Of a DNA stretch of 64,000 nucleotides, positions 32,268 to 44,201 are shown one piece after another (the first letter of the stretch is position 1; each line of letters starts with the position of its first letter). Source of the DNA: Parasponia andersonii (taxonomy: Eukaryota > Streptophyta > Magnoliopsida > Rosales > Cannabaceae); assembly GCA_002914805.1 (NCBI GenBank), contig JXTB01000042.1, positions 172,928 through 236,927 of the forward strand. The letters run 5' to 3'. The notes beneath the pieces are model-generated. The model was not told where the DNA came from and searched no databases. It saw nothing but the letters and a program-made list of their open reading frames with translations. A program made the translations under genes and the position numbers.

Positions 32268-33548
32268 TGTAAAATCCCTTAAATTAGTAAGGGTATTTGG
32301 GTCTTTGAACTATTATTTCATAAAAAAAATAAATTAAAAATTTGAATTATCGAATGAATGTGGAGTGGTTTAAGTCTAGATTCATTGGGGTAATTTTGTA
32401 GAAAAATTTCAAAAGGAGGACCAAAAAGTAATTAATTAAGTGTGAAATTGAAATAAATTTTCAAAACTAGGTCAAAGTGCAAATATACTAAATAGTGCCC
32501 ACTGAACCATAATATGATACGTGTTACTACAGTTATAAAAATTTCATTTAAATTCCCCTCTCCACCTTTCTTTTCCCCCGAAGTCCTCGAGGAGACCCAA
32601 TCACAGAAACTTCTGCTGACAAGTGCAGCTCTGGCAATACGCCCGTCTGTGCTCTTCATCTCCGACTGAGGAAGCGATCCAAGGTGGTCCTATAGTCGGG
32701 TGAGCACCGTAGATAGAGCTAGAGCTTCTTAAAGCTTCTGCCAACAGCGAGGATTTCCAGCCAAATAGCCACCGTTGGTCGCTGGTCTTCCTCACTTCTG
32801 GTGGTTGTGAAGTCCACTCGTTCTCTTTGATGATCTATGACTAGTTTCACAACGAAAAACAACAATGAGCATTTGAATAAATTCGGTCAATTTTCGCAAA
32901 GTTTGATTTTTGGTATTTTACAAATATCTTGAGTAATTATTGAATTGTTAGTGATAATTAGTAAAGTTGTTAGGGGATTTAATTCACAAAGTAGATGATT
33001 AAATTCTATAGAGTTGAATTTCCAATGATTAGAAATTCTGAATATAAAATTGATATTATTGTAAGCATTTTCATAAAAGTGGCATTTTGGTAATTATTTT
33101 TATAAATAATTTATTTTGCTCATCAAACTTTTATGGAGAAAAAGAGGAGATTAAAACATGATTAAGTATAATATTTTTGTATTGAAACGAAATACAGAAA
33201 TGAGATAGTTTTTGAATAGATATGTGGTATTTTTCTAAATATTTTGAAAAAAATTATATTACTAAAATCATTTTCATAAAGTAATTATTTAGGCCGTGAA
33301 ATTTATAAGATATGTTAGAGAAGTAAAATCACGAACAAATATGATGAACAAATATGATCTTGTGATGTTAAAATGATATCAAGAAGTATGTTAATTTTCG
33401 AATTGAAAAAATGGACATGTTTATAAATATTTTAAAAAAGTAATATTTATGTAACTTCTGGATTTTTAAGCCTATTTAAGACTTAGGACCTCGAAACTGA
33501 ATTCCAATTCCGAATTTGGACTTAGTGAGGTTGAGAGACGAATTTTGA
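32268..33548 (+). mobile_element. Gypsy-like LTR, 5' part (split by MULE)
   Basis: Starts TGTAAAATCCCTTA at 32268, the family start also seen at 3662 and 8894 (minus). The region at 33470-33548 (Gly-coding-like 'GACTTAGGACC...GAATTTGGACTTAG') aligns with 21040-21120 of the LTR at 20285. At 33549 the match is broken by a MULE and resumes at 38572. Confidence 0.55.
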
Positions 33549-33557
33549 TATAAAATA
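33549..33557. repeat. 9-bp target site duplication, left
   Basis: TATAAAATA, paired with TACAAAATA at 38563-38571 (8 of 9 match). The length is that made by Mutator-type transposases. Confidence 0.7.
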
Positions 33558-34699
33558 GGTTTATTTGCGTCATTCGTCCCTGAACTTTGAACTCTTTGGC
33601 ATATTGGTCCGTGAACTAGTTTTTTGATATATAAATCCCCCAACTTACATTTACTTAGCAGATTCATCCCGAGACACGTTAAATATACCAGAGCTCCGTT
33701 AAAGGCCAATGTGGCATTTTCTCTCCTGTTTTTTCAAGGGTATTGAGTGGAATTAAGAAAAATTTTCCTCTTTTATAGGGATTTTTACCAATTGTATGAG
33801 AGAAGCCATAACTGTGTAGCCAGTCTCCTCTCTCCTCTGGCTTAGGTGTGATTTGAACGACTATTTTGTTTTTAGGGTTCCTGATGAGAGCTATGGCTCA
33901 AGACGACATAGGTGGAAGGCAACTGAGAGAGAAGAATACAACAAAAGCATGTAAGTTTCTACATTTGTTGATTTTTGAGTTTGTTTTTCAAGAAAATTAT
34001 TTATTTCTTTCCATGAATAAAGGCTGGGTATTATCTTGTTGCAGGGATCCCCTCAATTCTGAAGGGAAGATAGTGGTTCCAAGGCCATCCAATGCAAGGG
34101 AGTTGTTACACAGTACGTAATCTAGATTCCTTATACTATTCTTTTTCAATAAAAAAATAATATGAAGAATATTTAAATGGCTTCTTTTGATTTGTTTAGG
34201 GGAATCTGATTTTGATTTTTTGTGTATCAAAAGTTGTAGTGTGTTTTTGGTACTGTCACACTTTTAATATCATATAAAAAATAGTGAACAAAAAGAATAA
34301 AAAGTTATTTATTTATCTAATCCGTACAAAATATAATATACAACTTATAGTCTTATATATTTGGTACAAGGTCATTTAAATGACTCTTGACTCAACAACA
34401 TGTTTCAATAAGATTCCAGCAAAATAAAAGAAAATCCACGAAAACAAATTATGGTTTTCAAAAAATCTAGAACTGAAAAATTATTAACCAAATAAATTTG
34501 ACAAATACCATTATGCATTCAACCTTTGTTTTTAAAATTTTTTTCTATATGTAAATTGTAATGAAAAAAGTATTTCTATCATTTGTGTTTATTATTATTT
34601 CTATTATATTATACTAATTCTATTATTTTTACTTTTTTTTAATAATTGTGACTTGTTGACTAATTATTTTGAGTTGTTGACTTTTTAATCTATAAAGGT

Positions 34700-36888
34700 A
34701 AGTATTAATAGATGATGATGCTAGCAAAGCTGATTTTAAATAATCAATTGGGTGGGATGATGATATAATCTTCATTGATGCTGAACATTTTGATCAAGTG
34801 TATAGCCAACACATAGAAAAGGGCCAAACATCTAACGAAGTTCAAATTGATAATGAAGTAGATACATCAGTTGAACAACCCAAAAATGGACTAGATAAAC
34901 AAGTTGAAAATGAGCATCTTGCACCCTATGAGCAATCTGAAAATGATAAAGAGGGAAATGGAGAAGAAGTTGAGGATGATGACGATGATGATGATGATCT
35001 TGAAGATGAAGATTATGTGTAATCAGCAGAGAATTACTTTAAGGATAAGACTTAGGAGCCATTTAATTTTCCTGGGTTCAATGACATTGGTGGTAATGAG
35101 CAGATGCCAACAGATGGGAATAATGATGAAGTTGAAGTGGAGGGTGACATTAACAGTATTGATGATGACAGCACACCAAAGTTTAATCCAAGTATAGATA
35201 TGGCTAATCCAAGATTTAGATTGCTTATGGAGTTCTCTAATGTCAAAATCTTAAAAGAAGTAGTGAGACAATATTCCATTAAAAATAGCAGGCAAATCTT
35301 AAAAGAAGTAGTGAGACAATATTCCATTAAAAATAGCAGGCACATTAGGTATGTCAAGAATGATTTGAGAAGAATTAGAGTTGTTTGTCAAGAAGGGTAT
35401 CCTTTTCTCTTATATGCTAGTGTTTTGAAGGATAAACAGACATTCAAGGTCAAAACTCTTGTTGATTTACATGATAGTGAGCTTCTCTACAATAATAAAA
35501 GGATTGATGACAATTGGTTAGCTGCAAAGTATAAGGACAGGTTTAGATCAGAACCAGGTACTACCTGTGTGGTGGGTTTTATAGACCAAGTGAAAACTGA
35601 CCTTGATTGTGATATTTCGATATATAAGTTTTATAGAGTAAGGGAAAAGGCTATGGCGGCAATACAAGGGAACATAAAGGATCAATATGCATTGTTGTGG
35701 GATTATTGTGAGGAGCTTAAAAGGAGCAATCTAGGAAGCACTATAGTCTTACATAGTAAAAAATAGAAGGAGTTTTGGAGGTTATATTGTTGTTTTGCAG
35801 CATGTAAGCAAGGGTTTATTACTGGTTGTAGACGTATAGTTGGTTTGGATGCATGTTTTTTAAAGGGTCATTATGAAGGGATTTTATTAGCTGCAGTGGG
35901 TATAGATGCAAACAACTGTATATACCCAATTGCTTATGCGGTTGTAAACACTGAGAACAAGGAAAACTGGGATTGGTTCTTGGAGTTGTTAAAAGATGAT
36001 ATTAGAATGGCTAACAGTTTATCTTTCACAATCATTAGTGACAAACAAAAGGGCATAGTTGAGGCGGTGAAGAAACATGTTGAACATGCTGAACACAGAT
36101 TTTGTGTCAGACACATGTACAATAATTTCAAGGCTAAGCACCCTGGATTGGCTTTAAAAGGAATGGTGTGGGTTGCTGCTACTTCAACAACAATACCCAG
36201 GTTCCAAAAACTAATAGAGACAACTGGTAAAGCAGATCCAATTGCCTTAGAATGGGTGAATGGCAAGCTAGCCTCTCAATGGAGTAGATCACATTTATGC
36301 TTGAGAGTCTTAAGAACTACTTCATAGAAAGGATGGCAGACAAAAGAGAATCTGTGATAAAATGGAAGCATTCAGTTTCACCAAAAGCCATGGAAATTAT
36401 GAACAAGAATAAAGAGTGGATAAAACACACTTGAATTAAAAGATCTGGTGACTTATATTTCCAAGTCAATTTGACAAATACTGGTGAGCAATTTGTTTGT
36501 GATTTGAATGCTAAGACATGCTTTTGTAGAAAGTGGGAATTAATTGGGATTCCATGCACACATGCACTAGGTTGCATACTCCAGAGAAACCTTAATCCAG
36601 TGCACTATGTTGATGAATATTATTCCAAGACAGCTTATGAGAAGAGCTATGTACCAATAATAAAAGGCACCAATGGCCCAGAATCATGGCCTAATCCTAG
36701 GTCACATTCTTTGGACCCTCCTGAATTCAAGAAAAGGCTCGGTCGACCTAAAAAAATGAGGAGAAAGGAAGCTGGTGAGCCACCTGCTGCAACCAAAGTT
36801 CGTAGAGTGGGTGTAATCATACACTGGAAAAAATGTGAAAAATCTGGCCATAATAGCAAAGGTTGTGGGAAACCTAAAGGGAAAAAAG
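34700..36888 (+). pseudogene. MURA-type MULE transposase, broken
   Basis: The transposase that would cut and move the element. In order: an acidic Asp/Glu-rich N-terminal part (34798-35022), the MuDR-type region (35200-35530), the catalytic core with 'VGLDACFLKG' (first Asp, ~35835) and 'IISDKQKGI' (second Asp, ~36030), a SWIM zinc finger CFC...CTH (36520-36570), a basic linker and a zinc knuckle (36820-36860). In-frame stops lie at 35020, 35052, 35764 and 36432. A frameshift with loss of about 35 residues lies near 36295, where the core's conserved Cys-Glu-Ser region should be. The knuckle's first Cys is Trp. It cannot make a working transposase. Confidence 0.85.
35246..35341 (+). repeat. 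48-bp in-frame tandem duplication in the transposase
   Basis: Two perfect copies, period 48 bp, duplicating 16 residues (ILKEVVRQYSIKNSRQ). The reading frame is kept. Confidence 0.9.
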
Positions 36889-36992
36889 TACTCGTCAGTT
36901 TTGTTCAATATTTAACGAAAGTTATTTATTCAACTAAAATTATTTGATACCTCTTTTTTATATGGACTGATATTATTTTTTGGATGCTTTAG

Positions 36993-37256
36993 GTTAAGAA
37001 AAATAACAAGCAAACAAATGAAGTGGAGTCAAGCAACCCTGCCAAAAAGTTACCCGTGAGTTGTTATCATTTTGTACCTCTTTTTATATTGACCAAATTT
37101 AAATTCTTTTTTTTTTTCCGAACATTTCAGGTTAAGAGAAAGAACAAGCATACAAGTGAAGGGAAGTCAAGCAACCCCTCCACAAAAAAAAAAACTGCCC
37201 CATCACCAAAGAGAAGACAAGCAACTCCAACTGTGAAACTGCTTAATCTGAGTTGA
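36993..37256 (+). pseudogene. C-terminal exons of the MULE transposase, duplicated
   Basis: Two small exons, 36993-37050 and 37131-37256, both start after an AG acceptor with VK(K/R).NK.T and share SSNP. The intron before each is also alike, so exon plus intron were duplicated with a period of ~138 bp. The last exon is very basic (KKKTAPSPKRRQ), a likely nuclear-localisation tail, and ends in TGA. Phase 0 splicing from a donor near 36888 fits. Confidence 0.6.
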
Positions 37257-38562
37257 ATGCTGATTTTAAGAAGTAGAAATTTATTATGTTAGTTTATTAA
37301 TTCGAGAACTTGATTATATGAAGTCCTAAATGGTTAACTTTATTTTGAAAATATTTTGGGTATATTTTGCACAGCTACAGGGGTATGTTTTGCACAGTTA
37401 AAGTGAACATACTTTGCATAGCAGTATATCATTATTTTAAAGTTGTAACTTGAATAGCTATGAGACAATATTTATGAAGTACTATGTTTTCAGAAAATTG
37501 GGTGATCTGCATCATAATTTGCTTGCTATATCATTTAGATTTTCAATTTTGCAGGCTTGTATTTGTTTAAAAGTTAACAACCTTATCAATATGTATTAGT
37601 TGTTTAATTAGGTATTGATTGCATCTGGATTAACCATGGTAGCTTACACATTTTTCACACTTTCACCAATTATTTATGTGGCCATTCCCAAAAAAGAATT
37701 AATTAAGATATATGATAAATAAAAAAGAAAACATTCTTTCAAAAAAAGAAAACATTAATACCAAAAAATAATGAAGAAAAAAAAAAGGAAACCCAGACAT
37801 TACTTGCATGATAACGTAATTTACCTATTATACATAAATATATATATAATAATAATATTTTTTAATTTTTAAACGTACACTAAAAAAAAAAAAAGAGGAT
37901 CCTAATTGCTTAAAAAAGAGGATAATTGAGAGAGGATAAAATATATTAGCAAGAGATAACTACAAAGACAACGAATTTGAATTTTAAAAAAAAAATTCCT
38001 AACGAAACAACCCCAATTTTCTTCCTCGTTCAACTCTGTATCCCTTATACATGCTTAACAATCAAATATGCTAAAATCCCACTGCTTTATTTCATAACCC
38101 AATACATATATATATATTCCGAAAATCCCACCCTACTTCTTCTTCGTCCATATTTTTTACTTTTTTTTTTTTTTTAATTTTTTTCCAATTGAAAATCCCA
38201 GTTCTTTGATTCGGAGGAACTAATCTCTTCAAGAGCTGTTCAACGATCCAAGTTCTGGATCACAAGAAAACTCACGCCCAACAAAATGAAATCATACCTG
38301 TGATTTTCCTTCTCTTAGAACCCATGAAATTTTCAATACCTTGCCAACTTCCTTCTCCCAAACGTGTATTACAGTTATGAAGGAAAATTTTTCTTAATTC
38401 CACTCAATACCCTTGGAAAAAAAGGAGGGAAAATGCCACATCAACCTTTAACAGATCTCTGGTATATTTAACGTGTCTGGGGACGAAACTATTAAGTAAA
38501 TGTAAGTTGGTGGATTTAGTTATCAAAAAAACTAGTTCGGGGACTAATGATGCAAATAAGCC

Positions 38563-38571
38563 TACAAAATA
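38563..38571. repeat. 9-bp target site duplication, right
   Basis: TACAAAATA, pairing with 33549-33557. Confidence 0.7.
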
Positions 38572-40050
38572 TGACTAAGTATCAAAATGGCACGAAAATA
38601 AAAAATTTTGTGGCTCCTAAATAGTATTGTTTTATGTGCTACAGAAGGGGTCCCATACTAAGACTTACTAAGACTTACGTTTAACAAATTTTATATTTAA
38701 CCTAGCATTTTTATGTGCTCTAAATTCAATGTTGATATCTGTTTATCAATCTGAGACTTTACTGGTGAAATCACTTTTTCGAGTGAGTTTACCAAGATTC
38801 CGAACCGACTATTCGAACACCCAAGTGACCAACATGAGTTTCTTTGAGTGTTGTTAACTTGGTATTGCTACAATCTTAAGATAGGGGTCCAATTACTTAG
38901 TTTTATATCTGTTCGATTTATAATTACATTTTAAATGATTTATGAAAAATTGTGATTTTATAATAGTTTGATAAATTGTGAAAATACATTAGATTATACT
39001 AGAATTGGAGTATGTGGATTTTTATACATATTTTTAAATTGTAATTATGGAGTTAATACAGCGGTGTGCTACCCATATTACAATAAATCCCAAAATAATG
39101 CCAAATGGGATTTTAAAGTATGATTTGATTAGTTCCTTGATACATCGTTATTGTGAATTGTTAAATATTATATATATTGTAGGACCGCATATGAGGTATA
39201 TCTTAGGCATCGCAGTATTTAATGGGCGGCCAGTATCCCCGCCCTCAGTGAGAGCTAATAAAACTGCATAGAATTTTCTGATTACTCTCACTTGGTAGGC
39301 AAATGTATTCATTTGCCCCTGCGGTTCGGTAAGCATAGACACATGGTTATCCCTCTATATGTTCTAGAATAGGTATTAGGTAGAGTGTATTTAGTATACA
39401 TAGTATGAGTTTTTTTAGTTCGTGATGAAAGGATGTGAGCTCATGGAATATGATGATATATGATATGTACAAACTTGTGATTTTGATTTTGGTTTTGAAT
39501 ATGTGATTATTTTGGATATCAATTATTTTATAAAATTGGTTTATGAATGAATTTTGGAAAAAATATTAACTATGCAGGTTTGACAAAATTACCTTCTTTC
39601 AGAAATGTAATTGAATTTATACTGAATATATGAACGCGCATTCCGTACTTCTCCCACTTTCAAATATTTGATTATATGAGGTAACTAGTCTTGATGAATA
39701 GACAAATTATACAGCTTGTATATGCAGTTCTACTCTTACTCTCTCATAGGTGTTCATATTTTGTTATCTTTTGTTATTTGTCCAATTGTTTAGCCAAAAT
39801 TAGTAAATCTTCTAGATGTAGGAGGATTGTTTTATTGTTAATTTCAGAAATTGAAACTTTAAGTGATTTTATGTAAATTATTTTGGATATTGAACTAAAG
39901 TTTTCTTTTGAACTCAGTTTACAAAAAATTATAATTTCTCAATAAGGACCCAAAATGAGATAGTCAAAATTTTTTTTGAACTTCAACGAGTATTTTTTTT
40001 AAGTAATTAAAAACTAATAAAAGTTTTTATTATTATGAATTTTATAATAA
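38572..40050 (+). mobile_element. Gypsy-like LTR, 3' part (after MULE)
   Basis: Continues the LTR from 33548. It aligns with 21140-22490 of the copy at 20285, for example 'GATTATACTAGAATTGGA.TATG' (38993), 'GCATATGAGG...GGC' and 'TTGGTTTTGAATATGTGATTATTT' (39490). The 3' edge is not sharp; similarity fades after about 40045. Confidence 0.5.
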
Positions 40051-41356
40051 TTTGAGGATTAAAATTAAATTATTTAATATTTGATTTTTATTGAATTTGG
40101 TAAAATTAATATTTTGTTATATTTTTATTTAAAAATTATTAAAAATGATAACTATGGATTTTCGGCGTTGATAAGCCATATATTTTTGGCTTATGAAACA
40201 GAAATAATTTTGCTCCTCGGACCTGGCCATACATAAGATTGCCGTGTACGTGGGTTTCTGTTGACCTAAAAGTTTTTCTTTAGGCTTTACAATGACTTGG
40301 GATACGTGCTTCCTTGCATACATTCCAATTTCTTTTTCTTAGAAAAGAAAGGAATTACTATAGAAAGACTTAAATTTAAGGCTCCTTTTGGGGGTTATAT
40401 ACTCGATTTTCTTAGTTTTTCTTTCTTTCACATTAATATTTTCATCCATATTTAGCAAAACAAAAGAAAAAGAAATAAAAATCTAAAAAATAGTACGTTT
40501 CTAGTTCCCACATAAATATGCATTTAATGTTAATCAGATAAGTGATTGTGACCAAATACCAAACGGCCAAAAGAGTTTCTCTTTTCTTTTGCTTGGTCAA
40601 AAAGCTAGATGATTTAGTCGTTCACTATAAATTTATCAACCATATTGAATGCTACTTTTTCTAAGCAAAATATCCTCATTAATACTTGTATACACTATTG
40701 TTCTTACAAATCTACTTGTGTAACACAATAGCATTACAAAAAATTGTGTCTATTTTCTCTGTCTTATTTCTTGACCACACGATTATATTTTGTCCCCATC
40801 ATTGAATAAAAGTAGTTTTTATTTTAAAAGTAAAAATGTGTAAATTGAAACAAATATGTAAAGTAATGACTGAATACACTCTTTGGCTCACTGTGATTGG
40901 TACCTAGGGGGTGTGGATGACAGTCGTCCTAATTGACTAATATAATTGTCCCAAAACATTATTGGAGAGAGACTACTAAAAATATCTAATATACTTATGT
41001 TAAAAAATAAAAAAAAAAAAAAAAAATTGTGGACCGACTAATTAGAAACTATATACTGACTATCTATACAATTATTTTAGTATCTGTACAAAAATTGTGT
41101 CTCTTGCATTACACTGAATTTAGGATCAGGAGGCCGTGGTCCGATTTGGTGACGAATCTCATTACATAATTCGTTACATCATTTGCCGATTTTGCTAATT
41201 TAGAACTGGTCCAACCTAGGATGTATCCAAAGCCCTACCTCTAATATATATATAACTACTATATGTGAGTCCAAGAGGAAAAAGAATACCAAATGATATA
41301 TACAATACAATCCTCATTCTGCCTCAAATTCAAACCCAGTAACTCTTCCTCCAACC
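40051..41356 (+). promoter_or_regulatory. Upstream region of LecRK gene 2
   Basis: AT-rich, with no transposon recognised. A TATA-type TATATATAAC lies at 41245-41254, so transcription probably starts near 41280. It contains a poly-A run at 41007-41025 and GGTCAA at 40593, a single W-box-like site. The leader carries an upstream ATG at 41293. Confidence 0.5.
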
Positions 41357-41658
41357 ATGGCTATACCTACCAGAGCATCGTCCTCAACACACTCATCTCT
41401 AAGTTCATTATCCAGCCTCCTCTTTTACTTTATATCGCCTGTTACCATTTTCCTTCTTCTTGTAATCCCTTACTCAACTCCCTTAGAATTCAATTATCCA
41501 TCTCTAGAACAATCAAATCCCACTTTAATAACTCAAGGAAATATCACCTATTTGGGTTCAGAACTTCAACTCACAACAAACCAAACAGACCAGATCGGTC
41601 GAGTCAGGTATTTCCAATCGTTGCACCTTTGGGACAACTCCTCAGGGAAATTAGCTGA
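41293..41658 (+). other. Out-of-frame upstream ORF overlapping LecRK gene 2
   Basis: An ATG (A at -3) 64 nt before the main start opens a 121-codon frame that overlaps the receptor gene out of frame. Its product is low-complexity (Ser/Asn-rich) and is not recognised. If transcription begins near 41280, this ATG lies only ~12 nt into the mRNA and may be skipped. It could dampen translation or simply be chance. Confidence 0.3.
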
Positions 41659-43411
41659 AGTAGATTTCGTAACCAATTTCTCGTTCTCCATATACTCCTC
41701 TCAAACGGCACCGGGCGATGGGATCGCCTTCTTCCTAGCGAAGCCACCGTTCCAACGGCCGGACATCACTGACGGCAGTGGGCTTGGATTGGTCGGTACT
41801 GAGGAATTGTACTCCAGCTCAAATCCATTCGTGGCGGTGGAGTTCGACACTTTCAGAAACAAATTTGACCCGCCGGATTACCTCGGACACGTTGGTGTAA
41901 ACGTGAACTCGATGATCTCTAACGAGACAACACCTTGGGCGTGTAATCTTACTGTTTTGAGAACGTATAACGCCACTGTAAGTTACGTCTCTAGATCCAA
42001 AAACTTAACTGTTACCTTCACTGGCTATGCAGGGGAAGACCCTTTTGTGCAAAGTCTTTATTATGGGATTAGTTTAGCAGATTATTTGCCGGAATGGGTC
42101 AATTTCGGATTTTCTGCTGCGAATGGATTGTTCACATCAAGGCATATTCTTCATTCTTGGTCTTTCAAGTCAATATTGCAGAGTGGTCCAAGCAGCAAAG
42201 ATTCTAATAGGGGATTAGTTTTGGGGCTGAGTATTGGTGGTTGTTTTTTATTTGTCACGTTACTTGGTTTCACTTGTTTTGTCCTGTGGAGGAAAATATG
42301 GGCTCAAAAAGAGGATCAAGATGATCTGAATTTCGATGCGTCCATGGATAATGATTTCGAAAAGAGCAGTGGGGCTAGGAAGTTTTCTTACGACGAATTA
42401 CTTTCTGCGACGAATAACTTCTCAGAACAGGAGAAACTTGGTCAGGGAGGATTCGGCGTGGTTTATCGAGGCTTCATAACAAGCCTCAATTCCTATGTCG
42501 CTATAAAAAGGGTTTCCAAATGCTCTTCACAAGGGTTAAAGGAGTACGCATCTGAAGTAAAGATCATAAGCCGATTAAGACACAAAAATTTGGTAGAATT
42601 AATCGGATGGTGCCACCGAAAGGGAGATCTCCTTCTCGTTTACGAGTTCATGTCTAATGGGAGCTTAGATTCTCTTCTCTTCAAGCGAAGAAGCTGGTTG
42701 ACTTGGGAGACAAGGTACAACATCGCTTATGGCTTGGCGTTGGCATTGCTATATTTGCATGAAGAGTGCGAAAAATGCGTATTGCACAGGGATATAAAAG
42801 CGAGTAATGTAATGTTAGATTCGCATTTAAATGCAAAGCTTGGTGATTTTGGGTTGGCTAGGCTTGTAGATCATAAAAAGGGGTCTCAAACCACAATTTT
42901 AGCAGGGACAATCGGCTACATGGCGCCAGAATGTGTCATGACAGGTAAGGCTAGTAAGGAATCTGACGTTTACAGCTTAGGCGTTGTCGCCTTGGAGATA
43001 GCCTGTGGAACGAAAGCAGTTGACCCGAACGTGAAAGAAGATAATGAAAAGGGATTGGTCGAGTGGGTTTGGGAGCTCTATGGAATGGAGTTGATTCTTG
43101 AAGCCGCCGATCCGAAACTGTTTGGCGAATTTGATAGGCAACAGATGGAGAGACTTTTGATTGTTGGGCTATGGTGTGCTCACCCTGATTATTGCTTGAG
43201 GCCTTCAATCAAGCAAGCCATTCATGTTCTAGATTCCGAAGCTCCTTTGCCAATTCTCGCGTCGAAAATGCCTGTTCCGACATATTTGTCGCCCTTGGAT
43301 TTTTCATCTGCTTCTTTCAGTCCTGAATTTGGTCGTGGCAACATTGGTACTAGTACAGCTGACAGTACCAGTTTTGATCATAATGACCAAACCCAGTTAC
43401 TCGAGCAGTAA
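41357..43411 (+). CDS. L-type lectin receptor-like kinase, class IX type
   Basis: A plasma-membrane receptor kinase, 684 residues, no introns. Signal segment ~18-41 (hydrophobic FYFISPVTIFLLLV), legume-lectin domain ~42-272 with VAVEFDTF and the DPPDY..HVGVN metal-site region, transmembrane helix ~287-310, and a Ser/Thr kinase ~345-625. All kinase landmarks are intact: GQGGFG 362-367, Lys384, HRD 477-479, DFG 497-499, and the GT(I)GYMAPE segment. The start has a strong context (CAACCATGG). It is similar along its length to the minus-strand gene at 10604-12673. Class IX LecRKs in Arabidopsis act in defence and cell death; a similar role here is inference. A copia element begins 78 bp after the stop. 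Confidence 0.95.
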   Translation: MAIPTRASSSTHSSLSSLSSLLFYFISPVTIFLLLVIPYSTPLEFNYPSLEQSNPTLITQGNITYLGSELQLTTNQTDQIGRVRYFQSLHLWDNSSGKLAEVDFVTNFSFSIYSSQTAPGDGIAFFLAKPPFQRPDITDGSGLGLVGTEELYSSSNPFVAVEFDTFRNKFDPPDYLGHVGVNVNSMISNETTPWACNLTVLRTYNATVSYVSRSKNLTVTFTGYAGEDPFVQSLYYGISLADYLPEWVNFGFSAANGLFTSRHILHSWSFKSILQSGPSSKDSNRGLVLGLSIGGCFLFVTLLGFTCFVLWRKIWAQKEDQDDLNFDASMDNDFEKSSGARKFSYDELLSATNNFSEQEKLGQGGFGVVYRGFITSLNSYVAIKRVSKCSSQGLKEYASEVKIISRLRHKNLVELIGWCHRKGDLLLVYEFMSNGSLDSLLFKRRSWLTWETRYNIAYGLALALLYLHEECEKCVLHRDIKASNVMLDSHLNAKLGDFGLARLVDHKKGSQTTILAGTIGYMAPECVMTGKASKESDVYSLGVVALEIACGTKAVDPNVKEDNEKGLVEWVWELYGMELILEAADPKLFGEFDRQQMERLLIVGLWCAHPDYCLRPSIKQAIHVLDSEAPLPILASKMPVPTYLSPLDFSSASFSPEFGRGNIGTSTADSTSFDHNDQTQLLEQ

Positions 43412-43484
43412 TGCTACTCATCTCACTAACAACTCTTCACAATCTACCACATATTCCTCTATGGCGGCCTCTCAACCAAGCCAA

Positions 43485-43489
43485 TATAT
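43485..43489. repeat. 5-bp target site duplication, left
   Basis: TATAT, identical to 48934-48938. It fixes the copia insertion boundaries. Confidence 0.85.
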
Positions 43490-43953
43490 TGTTGAAACTA
43501 AACTTATTTAAGCCCATAAAAAGTGTTCTAGGTCAGTCAGTCAGCATGAGACCTAATAAGATGGAGTTAGCCAAGTTCAAAACTTATAAAAGAAGAAGTC
43601 TAAGTCCAAATTGAAGAAGCATTCCACCTAGAATCTTCTAGTGTTGGTTAGATATTAGTTTTTTGTATGTGAATTATTACTTAGATTATTATTAAAATTG
43701 TGTAGAAAAAAATATGTGTGGCTTAAGGAATTTTATAATTGTTTATTTGTATAGTTCTCATTGTTTCTCATATAGTATAAATACCCTTCTCTATTTGGGT
43801 CCTAAGCATCAAGTAAGAAGCAAAGCTTCTAAGAGTGAAGAGAAGAGAGAGAAGCATAGCTTCTAGTGAGTGAATAAGCTTGAAGAGTGAAGTTGAGAAT
43901 TTTTTCTTTTAAAAATATTTGTGTGAATAATAAAGCTTGTTTTATCTCCAACA
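43490..43953 (+). repeat. Copia 5' LTR
   Basis: TGTTGAAACTAAAC...ATCTCCAACA. It carries TATAAATA at 43776-43783 and AATAAA at 43929-43934. Transcripts of the upstream LecRK gene could end at this poly(A) signal. Confidence 0.9.
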
Positions 43954-43955
43954 AT

Positions 43956-43968
43956 GTAGTATTAGAGC
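43956..43968 (+). promoter_or_regulatory. Primer-binding site (tRNA-iMet type, degraded)
   Basis: GTAGTATTAGAGC, three bases after the 5' LTR, resembles the usual TGGTATCAGAGC with changes. Confidence 0.6.
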
Positions 43969-44201
43969 GAGGTTGTGAGTACTCATGAAATTCTAAGTAC
44001 GCTCTATGATTACAGCTTTGATTGATCTTCCACATCAGAAAGAATTCTTGAGATTCAGAGTATTAACTATTTATTCCAAATATACTACTATTATATATCA
44101 AGTCGAAGAACTCGACGAGACGAAAACGCTACTGTAAAAATCAGCCCAATCGAAATCCGAACGAGTCTAAATAAGTTGTTGGAAATTTACTGTCATAACT
44201 A

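Larger units (their letters stand above)
33558..38562 (+). mobile_element. Mutator-like element (MULE) with long TIRs
   Basis: A 5005-bp element with terminal inverted repeats of ~180-210 bp: 33558-33769 (starting GGTTTATTTGC) and 38381-38562 (ending GCAAATAAGCC). The left TIR carries ~31 extra bases from a local duplication. A 9-bp target duplication flanks it. Inside is a broken MURA-type transposase on the plus strand. It lies inside a gypsy-like LTR, whose sequence resumes on the far side, so it inserted after that LTR. Confidence 0.85.

Noticed and set aside
34904..35197. 97-codon Met-rich ORF
   Set aside because: Frame-shifted reading of the acidic GAT-rich part of the MULE transposase.
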